Positions 42,450-53,239 of a DNA stretch of 60,580 nucleotides are shown piece by piece. The DNA lies in NCBI GenBank assembly GCA_024403235.1, contig JAKSSF010000015.1:1-60580 (forward strand), read 5' to 3'. The DNA is from Lachnospiraceae bacterium. GTDB lineage: Bacteria > Bacillota > Clostridia > Lachnospirales > Lachnospiraceae. The first letter of the stretch is position 1; every line of letters starts with the position of its first letter. A program made the position numbers and the translations under genes. The notes below the pieces were generated by a model, which saw nothing but the letters and a program-made list of their open reading frames with translations, did no database searches and was not told the DNA's origin.

Positions 42450-43943
42450 ATGGAAAGAAGTGCAGGTATTTTAATGCCCATTGCTTCCTTACCATCCAAA
42501 TACGGCATAGGCACTTTGGGAAAAAGTGCCTATAAATTTGTGGATTTTTTGGAAAGTGCAGGACAACGCTTTTGGCAGGTACTACCTATTGGCCAGACAG
42601 GCTATGGAGATAGTCCTTATCAAAGCTTTTCCTCATTTGCAGGGAATCCATATTTTGTGGATTTGGAGGAATTAATGGAGGAAGGTCTTTTAAAAGAAGA
42701 AGATTTAAAAAGCATCAACTGGGGAAAAGAAAAAGATCATATTGACTATGGAAAGATTTACGAAAATCGCATTCATGTATTAAAGTTAGCCTGTAAAAAG
42801 GGACTAGCGAAAAATGAGGGTGCATTTTATCGTTTCCTGGAACAAAATCAGCGTTGGTTAACAGAATATGCCTTGTTTATGTCCTTAAAAGAGCATTTTG
42901 GTATGGTTTCCTGGACCCAGTGGCCGGATGAGGCGATTAAAAGACATGAGCCAGGCAGCTGTAATTATTATAAAGATATGCTGCGGGAAGATATTCAGGC
43001 ATATCAATATATGCAATTCTTATTTTTTAAGCAATGGGATAAGTTACGGGAATATGCTCACAAGAAAAATATACAGATTATCGGTGATTTGCCTATTTAT
43101 GTAGCTATGGATTCTTGTGATGTGTGGTCCGAAAGACAGTGGTTTCAGATTACGGAAAACAATGAACCCGCTGTAGTAGCAGGATGCCCACCGGATGCCT
43201 TTACCAAGGATGGACAGTTATGGGGCAATCCGATTTATGATTGGTGGCGTTTGAAGGAGGATGGCTACGGATTCTGGATTCGTCGTCTGGATGGAACACT
43301 TCGATTTTATGATGTGTTGCGGTTAGATCATTTCCGAGGTTTTGAAAGCTACTGGGAGATTCCTTATGGAGAAAAGACGGCTAGAAATGGTCGTTGGGTA
43401 CAAGGTCCAGGCATGGATTTCCTTCGCCCTGTACTTGGATGGTTTTCCGGGAAACAGTTTATCGCAGAGGATTTGGGATATGTTACCCCTCAAGTGGAGC
43501 AACTGTTGAAGGAGAGTGGCTTGCCGGGGATGAAGGTATTACAGTTTGCTTTTGATTCCAGAGAAGGGGCAGACTATTTACCCTATACCTATCAGTCCCA
43601 TAGTCTTTGCTATGTAGGAACGCACGACAATGCTACGGCAATGGAGTGGCTGGAAGAGGGCAATTCTAAAGATGTGAAGGAAGCAATGGCTTATCTGGAT
43701 TTTGATCCCAAGGGAGAAGAAAGCTTTGCCTGGGCTATGCTTCGTATGGGAATGGGTTCTGTTAGCGATTTATTTATTGCCCCCATGCAGGATTATTTGG
43801 AACTGGGAAAAGAAGCCAGAATGAATGTGCCCGGTACCATAGAAGGGAATTGGATCTGGAGAATGAAGGCTTCGGATATGACAGTAAGTCTGGCAAAGAA
43901 AATAAAAAATCTAACCCTTTGTTATGGTCGAATTTGGGAATAA
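42450..43943 (+). CDS. malQ: 4-alpha-glucanotransferase
   Basis: Transfers alpha-1,4-glucan segments between maltodextrins in the cytosol (amylomaltase, GH77). 497 residues, normal for the family. Conserved blocks: 'GILMPIASLPSKYGIGTLG', 'FWQVLPIGQTGYGDSPYQSF', 'GDLPIYVAMDSCDVWS', 'VLRLDHFRGFESYWEIP' with the nucleophile Asp (near 292), 'IAEDLGYVTP' with the acid Glu, and 'YVGTHDNATAMEW'. All catalytic residues are present. AAAGGA lies eight bases before ATG 42450. No glycogen phosphorylase is beside it. Confidence 0.95.
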   Translation: MERSAGILMPIASLPSKYGIGTLGKSAYKFVDFLESAGQRFWQVLPIGQTGYGDSPYQSFSSFAGNPYFVDLEELMEEGLLKEEDLKSINWGKEKDHIDYGKIYENRIHVLKLACKKGLAKNEGAFYRFLEQNQRWLTEYALFMSLKEHFGMVSWTQWPDEAIKRHEPGSCNYYKDMLREDIQAYQYMQFLFFKQWDKLREYAHKKNIQIIGDLPIYVAMDSCDVWSERQWFQITENNEPAVVAGCPPDAFTKDGQLWGNPIYDWWRLKEDGYGFWIRRLDGTLRFYDVLRLDHFRGFESYWEIPYGEKTARNGRWVQGPGMDFLRPVLGWFSGKQFIAEDLGYVTPQVEQLLKESGLPGMKVLQFAFDSREGADYLPYTYQSHSLCYVGTHDNATAMEWLEEGNSKDVKEAMAYLDFDPKGEESFAWAMLRMGMGSVSDLFIAPMQDYLELGKEARMNVPGTIEGNWIWRMKASDMTVSLAKKIKNLTLCYGRIWE

Positions 43944-44100
43944 TTTGGAAAATTAAAAAAATATAAAGTCTCAAAAACCCATAGAAATTTTTGGAAATGA
44001 AGCTATAATAGTGTAGTGAACGATTAAGTGATGTAGCCTTGTTCAAGCAGTCTGGATAATAAAGAGGCGACAGGGCTCAAGATAAAAAGGAGGAAGTATC

Positions 44101-44385
44101 ATGAAATTAGTACCTTTAGGCGACAGAGTTGTATTAAAACAGCTGGTAGCAGAAGAAACTACAAAATCCGGAATCGTTCTTCCCGGACAGAATAAGGAGA
44201 AACCACAGCAGGCTGAAGTTGTAGCAGTAGGTCCCGGTAAAGTGGAAGATGGCAAAGAAATCAAAATGGAAGTAAAGGTTGGAGATAAAGTTATCTACGC
44301 AAAATACTCCGGAACAGATGTGAAACTGGACAACGAAGAATATGTTATCGTAAAACAGGAAGACATTTTGGCAGTAATAGAATAA
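44101..44385 (+). CDS. groES: Co-chaperonin GroES
   Basis: 94 residues, the usual length. 'LVPLGDRVVLKQLVAEETTKSGIVLPG' leads into the mobile loop, and 'VGDKVIYAKYSGTDVKLDNEEYVIVKQEDILAVIE' closes the domain. Caps GroEL during folding in the cytosol. AAGGAGGAAG precedes ATG 44101, and groEL starts 38 bases after the stop. In the 157 bases upstream I find no CIRCE (TTAGCACTC-N9-GAGTGCTAA) and no clear -35; a TATAAT lies at 44004-44009. Confidence 0.97.
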   Translation: MKLVPLGDRVVLKQLVAEETTKSGIVLPGQNKEKPQQAEVVAVGPGKVEDGKEIKMEVKVGDKVIYAKYSGTDVKLDNEEYVIVKQEDILAVIE

Positions 44386-44411
44386 GTATTGTTGATAATC
44401 TATCAATATAG

Positions 44412-46046
<1,635 letters not shown>

Positions 46047-46085
46047 GCCGTTTCAACAAGTAAATCAAGTTTAGAACTTTCTCAT

Positions 46086-46124
46086 AACTCTCTCGTAAGA
46101 AATTTGCGAGAGAGTTATTTTTTT
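46086..46124 (+). terminator. Terminator after groEL
   Basis: AACTCTCTCGTAA (46086-46098) pairs with TTGCGAGAGAGTT (46104-46116), followed by a run of T. Very stable. Confidence 0.9.
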
Positions 46125-46239
46125 TGAACTGGTATAGAAAAGAATATTTGAATGTGGTAAAATTATCGGAATGGGATATTGTTTGCGGTTTTGTATTGAA
46201 CATAAATTAGAGCTTAGCAAGAGTACTTTCGGAGGTGGA

Positions 46240-47112
46240 ATGAAAATGCAGTTTTTTAGTTTGAAAAAAAGCTTATTTTTGGGGATGCTGTTGCTTTTTT
46301 GGGGGATGCCCGGAATAAAATCTCAGGCAGTTGCTGTGATTGAGATACCAACTCAACCGGAACAGAATGCGATTACCACCCTAGACCCTATTGAAATTGT
46401 GGTTCCATCTATAGAAACTACACCGGAGGTTGTGACACCACCGGCACAAAAGCCTACTACACAGGCACCGGCACAGAATGCCGGTAGCAGTACAAGCAAA
46501 AAACCCAGCACAAGTAAAACACCTAGTACCAGTAAAACAGAAGAAACCAAGAAAGAAAATACGAAGAAAGATAGCATTACTCAGGATAGTAACAAGAATC
46601 AGGAAAGTAATAAAACAGAAACAGAGAAAACCGGTTCCAATAAATGGAATAGTAGCAATAGTCAGGAAACTAATGTAAATAAAACGGAAGAAGAAAAAAA
46701 GGATGCTGAGACAAAGACAGAGACTATTACAGAACCGGAAGTGGAACAGATAGAAGAACAGCCGGATACACCAGATAATTCCTGGCAGGATGGAGAGGAA
46801 AATTTTTGGGAATCTGACAATCCACAGGACAGCTGGCTAGACGAGATGAACCAAATGGATAGCTACAATCAGGATTCGGAAGAAATCTATTGGCTTCCTC
46901 CGGAGGAAGAAGACCCTGTGATGGAGACTGTTGAAGAAACCAGACATATTGGAGAATTGTTCCAGTATGGAGGGATTAATTTTATAAATGAGATTTCTCA
47001 AAATGGAATGACCTTTATGATACCAGCACTTTCCATCCTTATTACGGTTCTCTTTGGAATTATTTTTGTTGTGATGAATTCCAATGCAAGGAGAGCCGAA
47101 GAGTGGGAATAA
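46240..47112 (+). CDS. Secreted, membrane-anchored low-complexity protein of unknown function
   Basis: 290 residues. A signal peptide (F-S-L-K-K-S, then a hydrophobic core, cleavage perhaps after K-S-Q-A-V-A) is followed by Thr/Pro-rich and Ser/Lys/Asn-rich low-complexity sequence (about 55-170). An acidic, Trp-containing region comes next (about 180-230), and then one C-terminal membrane helix ('MIPALSILITVLFGIIFVVM') with a short charged tail. There is no sortase motif. The chain would sit outside the membrane, tethered at its C-terminus. Start 46240 is used because GGAGG lies just upstream; the frame itself opens at 46171. I do not recognise a family. Confidence 0.7.
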   Translation: MKMQFFSLKKSLFLGMLLLFWGMPGIKSQAVAVIEIPTQPEQNAITTLDPIEIVVPSIETTPEVVTPPAQKPTTQAPAQNAGSSTSKKPSTSKTPSTSKTEETKKENTKKDSITQDSNKNQESNKTETEKTGSNKWNSSNSQETNVNKTEEEKKDAETKTETITEPEVEQIEEQPDTPDNSWQDGEENFWESDNPQDSWLDEMNQMDSYNQDSEEIYWLPPEEEDPVMETVEETRHIGELFQYGGINFINEISQNGMTFMIPALSILITVLFGIIFVVMNSNARRAEEWE

Positions 47113-47203
47113 TGTTTTCTAAATAATAAGAAAAATAGAAGTGGTGACACATTCTAAAATAAAGCAATGCAACAGATACATATATTACAATAAGGGGGCA
47201 GTT

Positions 47204-47728
47204 ATGAAACAACTAGAAGAATATGTAAGAAGCATACCGGATTTCCCGGAGGAAGGTATTATTTTCCGCGATATCACCAGTGTATTGCAGGATCCTGACG
47301 GATTACATTTAGCCATTGACAACATGATGGATCTCGTAAAAGATTTAGAGTTTGATGTAATCGCCGGAGCAGAATCCAGAGGATTTATTTTTGGAGCTCC
47401 TATGGCATATGAATTGAATAAATCCTTAGTTTTGATTCGTAAAAAGGGAAAACTTCCTTGCGAAACAGAACAAATGGAATATGACTTGGAATATGGCACA
47501 GCAACCATTGAAATTCATAAGGATGCCATTGTACCGGGACAGAAAGTCTTGTTAGTAGACGATTTGATTGCTACCGGCGGTACTACAGAAGCGATGATTA
47601 AGCTAGTAGAAAAACTCGGTGGTGAAGTGGTTGGCGTAGTAGTATTGATGGAACTTGCCGGATTAAAAGGTAGAGAAAAAATCAGTGGCTATCGTTTAGA
47701 TGCAGCAATTACTTACGAGGGCAAATAA
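47204..47728 (+). CDS. apt: Adenine phosphoribosyltransferase
   Basis: Makes AMP from adenine and PRPP (purine salvage). 174 residues. 'IPDFPEEGIIFRDITSVLQDP' is the typical N-terminus, 'GAESRGFIFGAPMAY' the flexible-loop region, and 'VLLVDDLIATGGTTEAMIKL' the PRPP-binding loop. Start 47204 follows AAGGGGGC; the frame opens earlier, at 47141, without support. It is followed by rel, the order usual in Clostridia and Bacilli. Confidence 0.96.
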   Translation: MKQLEEYVRSIPDFPEEGIIFRDITSVLQDPDGLHLAIDNMMDLVKDLEFDVIAGAESRGFIFGAPMAYELNKSLVLIRKKGKLPCETEQMEYDLEYGTATIEIHKDAIVPGQKVLLVDDLIATGGTTEAMIKLVEKLGGEVVGVVVLMELAGLKGREKISGYRLDAAITYEGK

Positions 47729-47795
47729 AATACAAAAGTAAGAAACAGATTACCCGCGATAAGAAGATGCTTTTTCAAAATAGGTGGTGTGAATC

Positions 47796-50126
47796 ATGGC
47801 AGAACAGTTGACAGAAACAAAGGGAAAACAGCATATTGTCATTGATGACGGGCGTATTGAAGCCATCGAAGAATTTTTAAGTCCTGAGCAGTTGTATAAG
47901 GACTTAATTGACCGTGTGCTTTTATATCATCCTTCTGATGATATTTCTATGATTGAAAAAGCCTATAAAATTTCCTATGAAGCACACAAAAACCAGGTTC
48001 GAAAATCCGGAGAGCCCTATATTATTCATCCTCTTTGTGTGGCAATTATTCTTGCTGATTTAGAATTAGATAAAGAAACCATCGTGGCAGGACTTCTTCA
48101 TGATGTAGTGGAAGATACCATTATGACGGAGGAAGAAATTAAAAATACCTTTGGTCCTGATGTAGCATTGTTGGTAGATGGTGTGACCAAGTTAATGCAT
48201 TTTTCCATGCATGAGGGACAAGAAGGCGTGGTCAATGAAAAACTGGAAATCCAGGCAGAAAATCTGCGCAAGATGTTCCTTGCAATGGCAAAGGATATCC
48301 GTGTTATTTTGATTAAATTGGCGGACAGACTGCACAACATGCGTACCTTAAAGCATATGCCACCGGAAAAACAGCAGCGTATTGCCAGAGAAACCCTGGA
48401 TATTTATTGTCCTATTGCAGATCGCTTGGGGATTTCCAAAATCAAGGTAGAATTGGATGATTTATCCTTAAAATATTTGGAACCGGATATGTACTATGAT
48501 CTGGTAGAAAAAATAGCGGTTCGAAAAAGTGTTCGTGAGCAATATATTCAGACCATTGTGGATGATGTCTCTGTGCATATGAAAGAGGCTGGTATTCAGG
48601 CTAAAATCGATGGTCGTGTAAAACACTTTTTCAGTATCTATAAGAAAATGAAAAACCAGGATAAGTCTATTGATCAGATTTATGACTTATTTGCGGTTCG
48701 TATCTATGTGGATACCATCAAGGATTGTTATGCCGCACTAGGTGCAATCCATGAGATTTATAAACCTATTCCGGGGCGTTTCAAGGACTATATTGCGATG
48801 CCTAAAAACAATATGTATCAGTCCTTGCACACTACTCTGATTGGTTCCAGTGGTCAGCCCTTTGAAATTCAGATTCGTACTTATGAAATGCATAAAGCAG
48901 CAGAGTATGGCATTGCGGCACATTGGAAATACAAAGAGGCTTCGGATGGGAAAAAGGTAGAGGTTCAGGAAGAAGAAAAGCTGGCATGGCTTCGTCAGAT
49001 TTTGGAATGGCAACGAGACATGTCAGATAATAAAGAGTTCATGAATCTCTTAAAGAGCGATTTGGACTTGTTCTCCGACAGTGTATATTGTTTTACCCCT
49101 ACCGGAGAAGTAAAAAATCTGCCGGCTGGCTCTACCCCTGTGGATTTTGCTTATAGTATTCATTCTGCAGTAGGTAATAAGATGATTGGTGCCAGAATCA
49201 ATGGCCGTTTGGTGCAGTTTGACCATGTCATCAACAATGGGGATCGGGTGGAAATCATGACCTCCCAGAACTCCAAGGGACCTAGCAGAGACTGGTTAAG
49301 CTTTGTAAAATCTACTCAGGCAAAAAATAAGATTAATCAGTGGTTTAAGGCAGAATTAAAGGAAGAGAATATTACAAGGGGCAAGGAATTATTATTAGCC
49401 TTTTGTAAAGCCAGAGGCATCAATGTAGCGGACATTAATAAGCCCGAATATCAGGCCAATATTATGAGCCGATATGGCTTTAAGGAATGGAATGCAGTAC
49501 TGGCAGCCATTGGTCATGGTGGTCTAAAAGAAGGTCAGATTGTCAATAAGATGGTGGAATACTATGAAAAAGACCATCCCAAGGTAGTGACCAATGAAGA
49601 AGTGCTGGCGGCAGTAGCAGAGAATGCTCAAAGTGCACAAAATAAGCCTGCCCATATGAAGCATAAAAGCGGTATTGTAGTAAAAGGTGTGGATGATGTA
49701 GCAGTTCGTTTCTCCAAGTGTTGCGCCCCCATTCCGGGAGATGAAATTGTTGGTTTTGTCACTAGAGGTAGAGGAATTTCTATCCACCGTTCCGATTGTG
49801 TCAATCTGATGTCCCTTTCTCCTATCGACCAGGCAAGAGTGGTGGAAGCAGAATGGCAAAGCAGTGGAGAATTTGTTGGAAAAGAAAAATATTCAGCAGA
49901 GATAAAAATATATGCCTCCAATAGAAATGGTTTATTGGCCGACATTACCAAGGCTTTGACAGAGAAAAATATCAATATTCTTTCTATGAACAGCAGAACC
50001 AGCAAGCAGGGAATTGCGACTATTGCTACCAGCTTTGAAATTACCAATAAAGAGGAATTGGCAAAGGTAATTGAACGAATTGGTGGTATTGAAAGTGTAT
50101 TGGATATTGAGAGAACCGTTGGATAA
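47796..50126 (+). CDS. rel: Bifunctional (p)ppGpp synthetase/hydrolase
   Basis: 776 residues, the standard long RSH protein. From the N-terminus: the hydrolase HD domain ('RKSGEPYIIHPLCVA', 'LLHDVVEDT', 'KLADRLHNMRTL'), the synthetase ('YDLFAVRIYVDT', 'PGRFKDYIAMPKNNMYQSLH', 'EYGIAAHWKYKE'), the TGS domain ('FTPTGEVKNLPAGSTPVDFAY'), a zinc-finger region with C-C-A-P-I-P-G-D, and a C-terminal ACT domain. Both active sites are intact, so it should make and degrade the starvation alarmone in response to stalled ribosomes. AGGTGGTG lies upstream of ATG 47796. Confidence 0.97.
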   Translation: MAEQLTETKGKQHIVIDDGRIEAIEEFLSPEQLYKDLIDRVLLYHPSDDISMIEKAYKISYEAHKNQVRKSGEPYIIHPLCVAIILADLELDKETIVAGLLHDVVEDTIMTEEEIKNTFGPDVALLVDGVTKLMHFSMHEGQEGVVNEKLEIQAENLRKMFLAMAKDIRVILIKLADRLHNMRTLKHMPPEKQQRIARETLDIYCPIADRLGISKIKVELDDLSLKYLEPDMYYDLVEKIAVRKSVREQYIQTIVDDVSVHMKEAGIQAKIDGRVKHFFSIYKKMKNQDKSIDQIYDLFAVRIYVDTIKDCYAALGAIHEIYKPIPGRFKDYIAMPKNNMYQSLHTTLIGSSGQPFEIQIRTYEMHKAAEYGIAAHWKYKEASDGKKVEVQEEEKLAWLRQILEWQRDMSDNKEFMNLLKSDLDLFSDSVYCFTPTGEVKNLPAGSTPVDFAYSIHSAVGNKMIGARINGRLVQFDHVINNGDRVEIMTSQNSKGPSRDWLSFVKSTQAKNKINQWFKAELKEENITRGKELLLAFCKARGINVADINKPEYQANIMSRYGFKEWNAVLAAIGHGGLKEGQIVNKMVEYYEKDHPKVVTNEEVLAAVAENAQSAQNKPAHMKHKSGIVVKGVDDVAVRFSKCCAPIPGDEIVGFVTRGRGISIHRSDCVNLMSLSPIDQARVVEAEWQSSGEFVGKEKYSAEIKIYASNRNGLLADITKALTEKNINILSMNSRTSKQGIATIATSFEITNKEELAKVIERIGGIESVLDIERTVG

Positions 50127-50209
50127 CAGGTAACTTGTTGACATATACCTCTGGCATTATGGCAAATATACTTTACATGCGCTGGAGTTCTATATATGAG
50201 GATTTGAAA

Positions 50210-50842
50210 ATGAATAATGTTAAAATTGGGAAAATGGTAATCGGCAGTGTTCAGACCAATTGCTACTTTTTATACAGAGAAGGAAACGCAAAGGTAGTGG
50301 TAGTTGACCCGGCAGATAGAGGCGACTATATTTATGAAAAGTTAACAGAGAAAGGATTTCAGGTAGAAGCGATTCTCTTAACCCATGGTCATTTTGATCA
50401 TATTTGGGGTGTGAAAAAACTGAAAGACTTGACCGGCGCCAAGGTGTATGCCTACGAAAAGGAACGAGATGTTTTGAATTCTGTGGAATTGAATGCCTCC
50501 GAAATGGCAGGAAGAGCTTGCACTGTTGAGGCGGATGTGTATGGAAAGGACGGAGAGGAGTGGCAGCTTGCTGATATCACCGTTCGTTTGATTGGCACGC
50601 CAGGACATACCCATGGCTGTTGCTGCTATTATGTGGAAGAAGCAGATATTTTGGTGTGTGGCGATACTCTTTTTGAGGGATCCGTTGGTCGTACTGATTT
50701 GCCTACCGGAAGTATGGGAGAATTGGTGCGGTCTATCAAAGATAAATTGTTCGTGTTACCGGACAAAACAATTTGTTTTCCCGGCCATGGTGGCTCCACG
50801 ACCATTGGAGACGAAAAAATGTATAATCCCTTTATACAATAA
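50210..50842 (+). CDS. MBL-fold metallo-hydrolase, glyoxalase II-like
   Basis: 210 residues. 'LTHGHFDHIWG' is the H-x-H-x-D-H metal site, 'GTPGHTHGCCCYY' gives the third His, 'VCGDTLFEGSVGRTDLP' the bridging Asp, and 'CFPGHGGSTTIGDEK' the last His. It is the YcbL/GloB-like hydrolase that commonly sits between rel and hemZ in Clostridia (gene order recalled). Substrate unassigned, probably a thioester. Start 50210 after GAGGATTTG is preferred to the frame's opening at 50135, as the extra N-terminus is not conserved-looking. Confidence 0.92.
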   Translation: MNNVKIGKMVIGSVQTNCYFLYREGNAKVVVVDPADRGDYIYEKLTEKGFQVEAILLTHGHFDHIWGVKKLKDLTGAKVYAYEKERDVLNSVELNASEMAGRACTVEADVYGKDGEEWQLADITVRLIGTPGHTHGCCCYYVEEADILVCGDTLFEGSVGRTDLPTGSMGELVRSIKDKLFVLPDKTICFPGHGGSTTIGDEKMYNPFIQ

Positions 50843-50848
50843 TTATAG

Positions 50849-50885
50849 ACCTTGTAATCTGTGGTAAGGTTACAAGGTTTTTTTA
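50849..50885 (+). terminator. Terminator after the MBL hydrolase gene
   Basis: ACCTTGTAA (50849-50857) pairs with TTACAAGGT (50870-50878), then TTTTTTT. The hemZ gene begins 18 bases later. Confidence 0.85.
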
Positions 50886-50903
50886 TGAGATAGGAAGATA
50901 AAA

Positions 50904-52445
50904 GTGAAATACATCAAACTAAATGAAGCAAATTTTGAATATGATATCCATTCCTTAGTGAAGGCATTTTATCCTCGAGAAGATATTAAAGTCGTGGTGG
51001 AAGAAGAAAAGTTGGAGGGGAATATTCCTTTCCTTTCGATAGAGTATGGACAGGATGAGATAACCATTGTTGTGGATGATTCTTCTCAGAATGTAAAGGA
51101 AGCTTCTACGAAAAAGGAAGTTCCTATGGGAAAGGAAGTTTCTATGGGAATGAAAACTTTCGGGGAACAGGAATCGGGCATAGACAATAAAAATGAAAAA
51201 GTCATTTCATTAGAAAAAGAATTGTCTCGGGCAGAAATAAAGAACTGTCTAAAACAAGGGCTATATAGTCTGCTTTCAGATATTACTGGCAAAAAACTTC
51301 CTTGGGGAACTTTAACCGGAATTCGCCCTACCAAACTTGCCTATCAAATGCTGGAAGAAAAAACAGAACCAGAGATTTTGAATCATTACAAAGACGTGTA
51401 TTTATCTTCTGAAGAGAAGGCAAAGCTTAGTATAGAAATTGCAAAGAAAGAAAAAGAAATTTTATCCGGGATTCATTACCAAGACGGATATAGTCTCTAT
51501 ATAGGAATCCCTTTTTGTCCATCTACTTGCTTGTATTGTTCATTTACTTCTTTTCCCATTGTTTCTTGGAAAAAGAAAGTGCAGGAATATTTAGACTGCT
51601 TGATTAAGGAAATAGAATATACCAAAGAAGCTTTTGCAGACAAGGTATTAGATAGTATTTATATTGGTGGTGGAACCCCTACGACCTTAGAACCAGAAGA
51701 ATTGGACTTTTTGCTTTCCCATGTTTGTACTGCTTTTGATATGGATTCTGTAAAAGAGTTCACCGTGGAAGCGGGTAGAGCAGACAGTATTACCAGAGAA
51801 AAATTGGAAGTGCTAAAAAAATATGGGGTTACCAGGATTTCTGTGAATCCTCAGACCATGAAAGAAGAAACCCTGCATTTTATCGGTCGAAAAGCCACTG
51901 CAGCAGCCACTATAGAAGCCTTTCATTTGGCCAGAGAAGTGGGATTTGATAATATCAACATGGATTTGATTATGGGCTTACCGGGGGAAACCAAAGAAGA
52001 TGTAATGCATACTTTAGAAGTTGTAAAGGAATTGGCACCGGATAGTCTGACTATACATTCTCTTGCCATCAAACGAGCCAGTGCCTTAGCCCAGAAAATC
52101 CATCAGGTGGGGTATGATATGCTTCATAACTCTGAAGACATTATGGAAATGTGCGAATACTACGCAAGGCAAATGGGCATGCATCCCTACTATCTATACC
52201 GTCAGAAAAATATGTCCGGCAATATGGAAAATGTAGGTTATGCCCTTCCCGGAAAAGAAGGAATTTATAATATTCTCATTATGGAGGAAGTGCAAACCAT
52301 AATCGCGTGTGGTGCTGGAACAGTCACGAAACGTGTGTATGGAGACGGCCGAATTGAGCGCTGTGACAATGTGAAGGATGTTGCCCTCTACATCAGTAAA
52401 ATAGAGGAAATGATCGATCGCAAGCGTCAACTTTTTAAGGACTAA
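50904..52445 (+). CDS. hemZ: Radical SAM coproporphyrinogen III oxidase-like protein HemZ
   Basis: 513 residues, starting with GTG after AGGAAG. The N-terminal ~170 residues are specific to HemZ and include an odd Lys/Glu/Met-rich insertion (near 65-95) with short direct repeats. The radical SAM core has 'IPFCPSTCLYCSFTSFP' (the C-x3-C-x2-C iron-sulfur site), 'SIYIGGGTPTTLEPEEL' and 'NINMDLIMGLPGETKED'. HemZ was described as an oxygen-independent coproporphyrinogen oxidase; in an organism without other heme genes in view, the real substrate is uncertain. In related genomes hisS usually follows; here an island does. Confidence 0.9.
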   Translation: MKYIKLNEANFEYDIHSLVKAFYPREDIKVVVEEEKLEGNIPFLSIEYGQDEITIVVDDSSQNVKEASTKKEVPMGKEVSMGMKTFGEQESGIDNKNEKVISLEKELSRAEIKNCLKQGLYSLLSDITGKKLPWGTLTGIRPTKLAYQMLEEKTEPEILNHYKDVYLSSEEKAKLSIEIAKKEKEILSGIHYQDGYSLYIGIPFCPSTCLYCSFTSFPIVSWKKKVQEYLDCLIKEIEYTKEAFADKVLDSIYIGGGTPTTLEPEELDFLLSHVCTAFDMDSVKEFTVEAGRADSITREKLEVLKKYGVTRISVNPQTMKEETLHFIGRKATAAATIEAFHLAREVGFDNINMDLIMGLPGETKEDVMHTLEVVKELAPDSLTIHSLAIKRASALAQKIHQVGYDMLHNSEDIMEMCEYYARQMGMHPYYLYRQKNMSGNMENVGYALPGKEGIYNILIMEEVQTIIACGAGTVTKRVYGDGRIERCDNVKDVALYISKIEEMIDRKRQLFKD

Positions 52446-52492
52446 AATAAGGATTTTCAATTGAATATTTGATAGTGTGAAAAAACTCTTTT

Positions 52493-52520
52493 GTTGTAGT
52501 GGTGCAACACTAGGTACAAC
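52493..52520 (+). other. Stable hairpin downstream of hemZ
   Basis: GTTGTAGTG (52493-52501) pairs with CACTA (52508-52512) and TACAAC (52515-52520), with a two-base GG bulge. There is no T-run, so it is not a standard terminator. With the next hairpin it fills the 197-base gap between hemZ and the 91-aa gene. Confidence 0.5.
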
Positions 52521-52558
52521 ATAATTTCGCCGTTTGGTACTAAAGGGTAATCATACAT

Positions 52559-52603
52559 TAAACGGGCGGAAACAACATAAAAAAGCTGTTGACCGCCCAT
52601 TTA
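52559..52603 (+). terminator. Long hairpin, possible hemZ terminator
   Basis: TAAACGGGCGG (52559-52569) pairs with CCGCCCATTTA (52593-52603), with AACAAC/GTTG pairing inside and a weak T-rich tail (ATTTTATTTA). It could end the hemZ transcript, or be a structured RNA. Confidence 0.45.
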
Positions 52604-52642
52604 ATTTTATTTATAACAAAACAGACCTAAGGAGGAGTAAAA

Positions 52643-52918
52643 ATGGCCAATATTAATTTAGAAAGGTTTGAAAACTTATTAAAATTTACACATTCACATA
52701 TTAATGGCAAGTATACGCTTTATGACAATGAAGGAAAAATCGTTGAAGCGGTATATGATACAGATTATGAATCTGATAATGGCCTTGATGAAGATGAAGA
52801 AGGCTATGAAGAGTATCAGTGTATAGCCTTTAAGAGGATATCTGATGGGGGCCTGTTTGAAGTGAATTATCATCAAATTCCAGTTAAGGCAATATGTGAT
52901 GGAGAAGTGATTTATTAA
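52643..52918 (+). CDS. Hypothetical acidic protein, 91 aa
   Basis: Not recognised. 91 residues with a perfect AAGGAGGAG site eight bases before the ATG, so it is probably translated. 'NGKYTLYDNEGKIVEAVYDT' near the start looks like a beta hairpin; 'NGLDEDEEGYEEYQCIAFKR' is acidic and followed by beta-like sequence ('GGLFEVNYHQIPVKAICDG'). No signal peptide or membrane helix. It begins the stretch that separates hemZ from the surface-protein island. Phage or mobile-element cargo is possible but only guessed from place. Confidence 0.6.
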   Translation: MANINLERFENLLKFTHSHINGKYTLYDNEGKIVEAVYDTDYESDNGLDEDEEGYEEYQCIAFKRISDGGLFEVNYHQIPVKAICDGEVIY

Positions 52919-52986
52919 AGAGGTGGCATCATATTAGGAGAAATCATTATTACTTTGAAAACTTCTGATATGATGCTATAATCTTC

Positions 52987-53005
52987 TTGGCAACGTTTTG
53001 GCAAC
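52987..53005 (+). repeat. Paired motif TTGGCAAC with 11-bp period
   Basis: TTGGCAAC at 52987-52994 and 52998-53005. A second pair with the same period lies at 53179-53198. Short direct repeats about one helical turn apart are typical of integrase arm sites, but no integrase gene is in the window. Confidence 0.4.
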
Positions 53006-53127
53006 AGAAAATCAGTAAGCCAAAATAATCTGTGTAGCAGAGATAAAATACAGGCAGTTTGAATATAAAACTTAAACAGAAATGTTTAAGAATAAAATAT
53101 AAATTGCCGAGTGGGAATAAAAGAAAA

Positions 53128-53168
53128 AACACCTCTGATGCCGTGTTTATTCGGTGTTCCGAGGTTTA
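53128..53168 (+). terminator. Terminator-like hairpin in the 52919-53239 gap
   Basis: ACCTC...CCG pairs with CGG...GAGGT (53133-53165) with interior loops, then TTATTTTT. The gap 52919-53239 otherwise holds only the two paired motifs and no gene I can support. Confidence 0.45.
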
Positions 53169-53178
53169 TTTTTGCCTA

Positions 53179-53198
53179 TTGGCTCTACTTTGGCTCTA
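53179..53198 (+). repeat. Paired motif TTGGCTCTA with 11-bp period
   Basis: TTGGCTCTA at 53179-53187 and 53190-53198, the same 11-base spacing as the TTGGCAAC pair 190 bases upstream. Confidence 0.4.
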
Positions 53199-53239
53199 TT
53201 TTTTTACTATTTTTCTGAATAGTTGCTGTGATAATTAAT

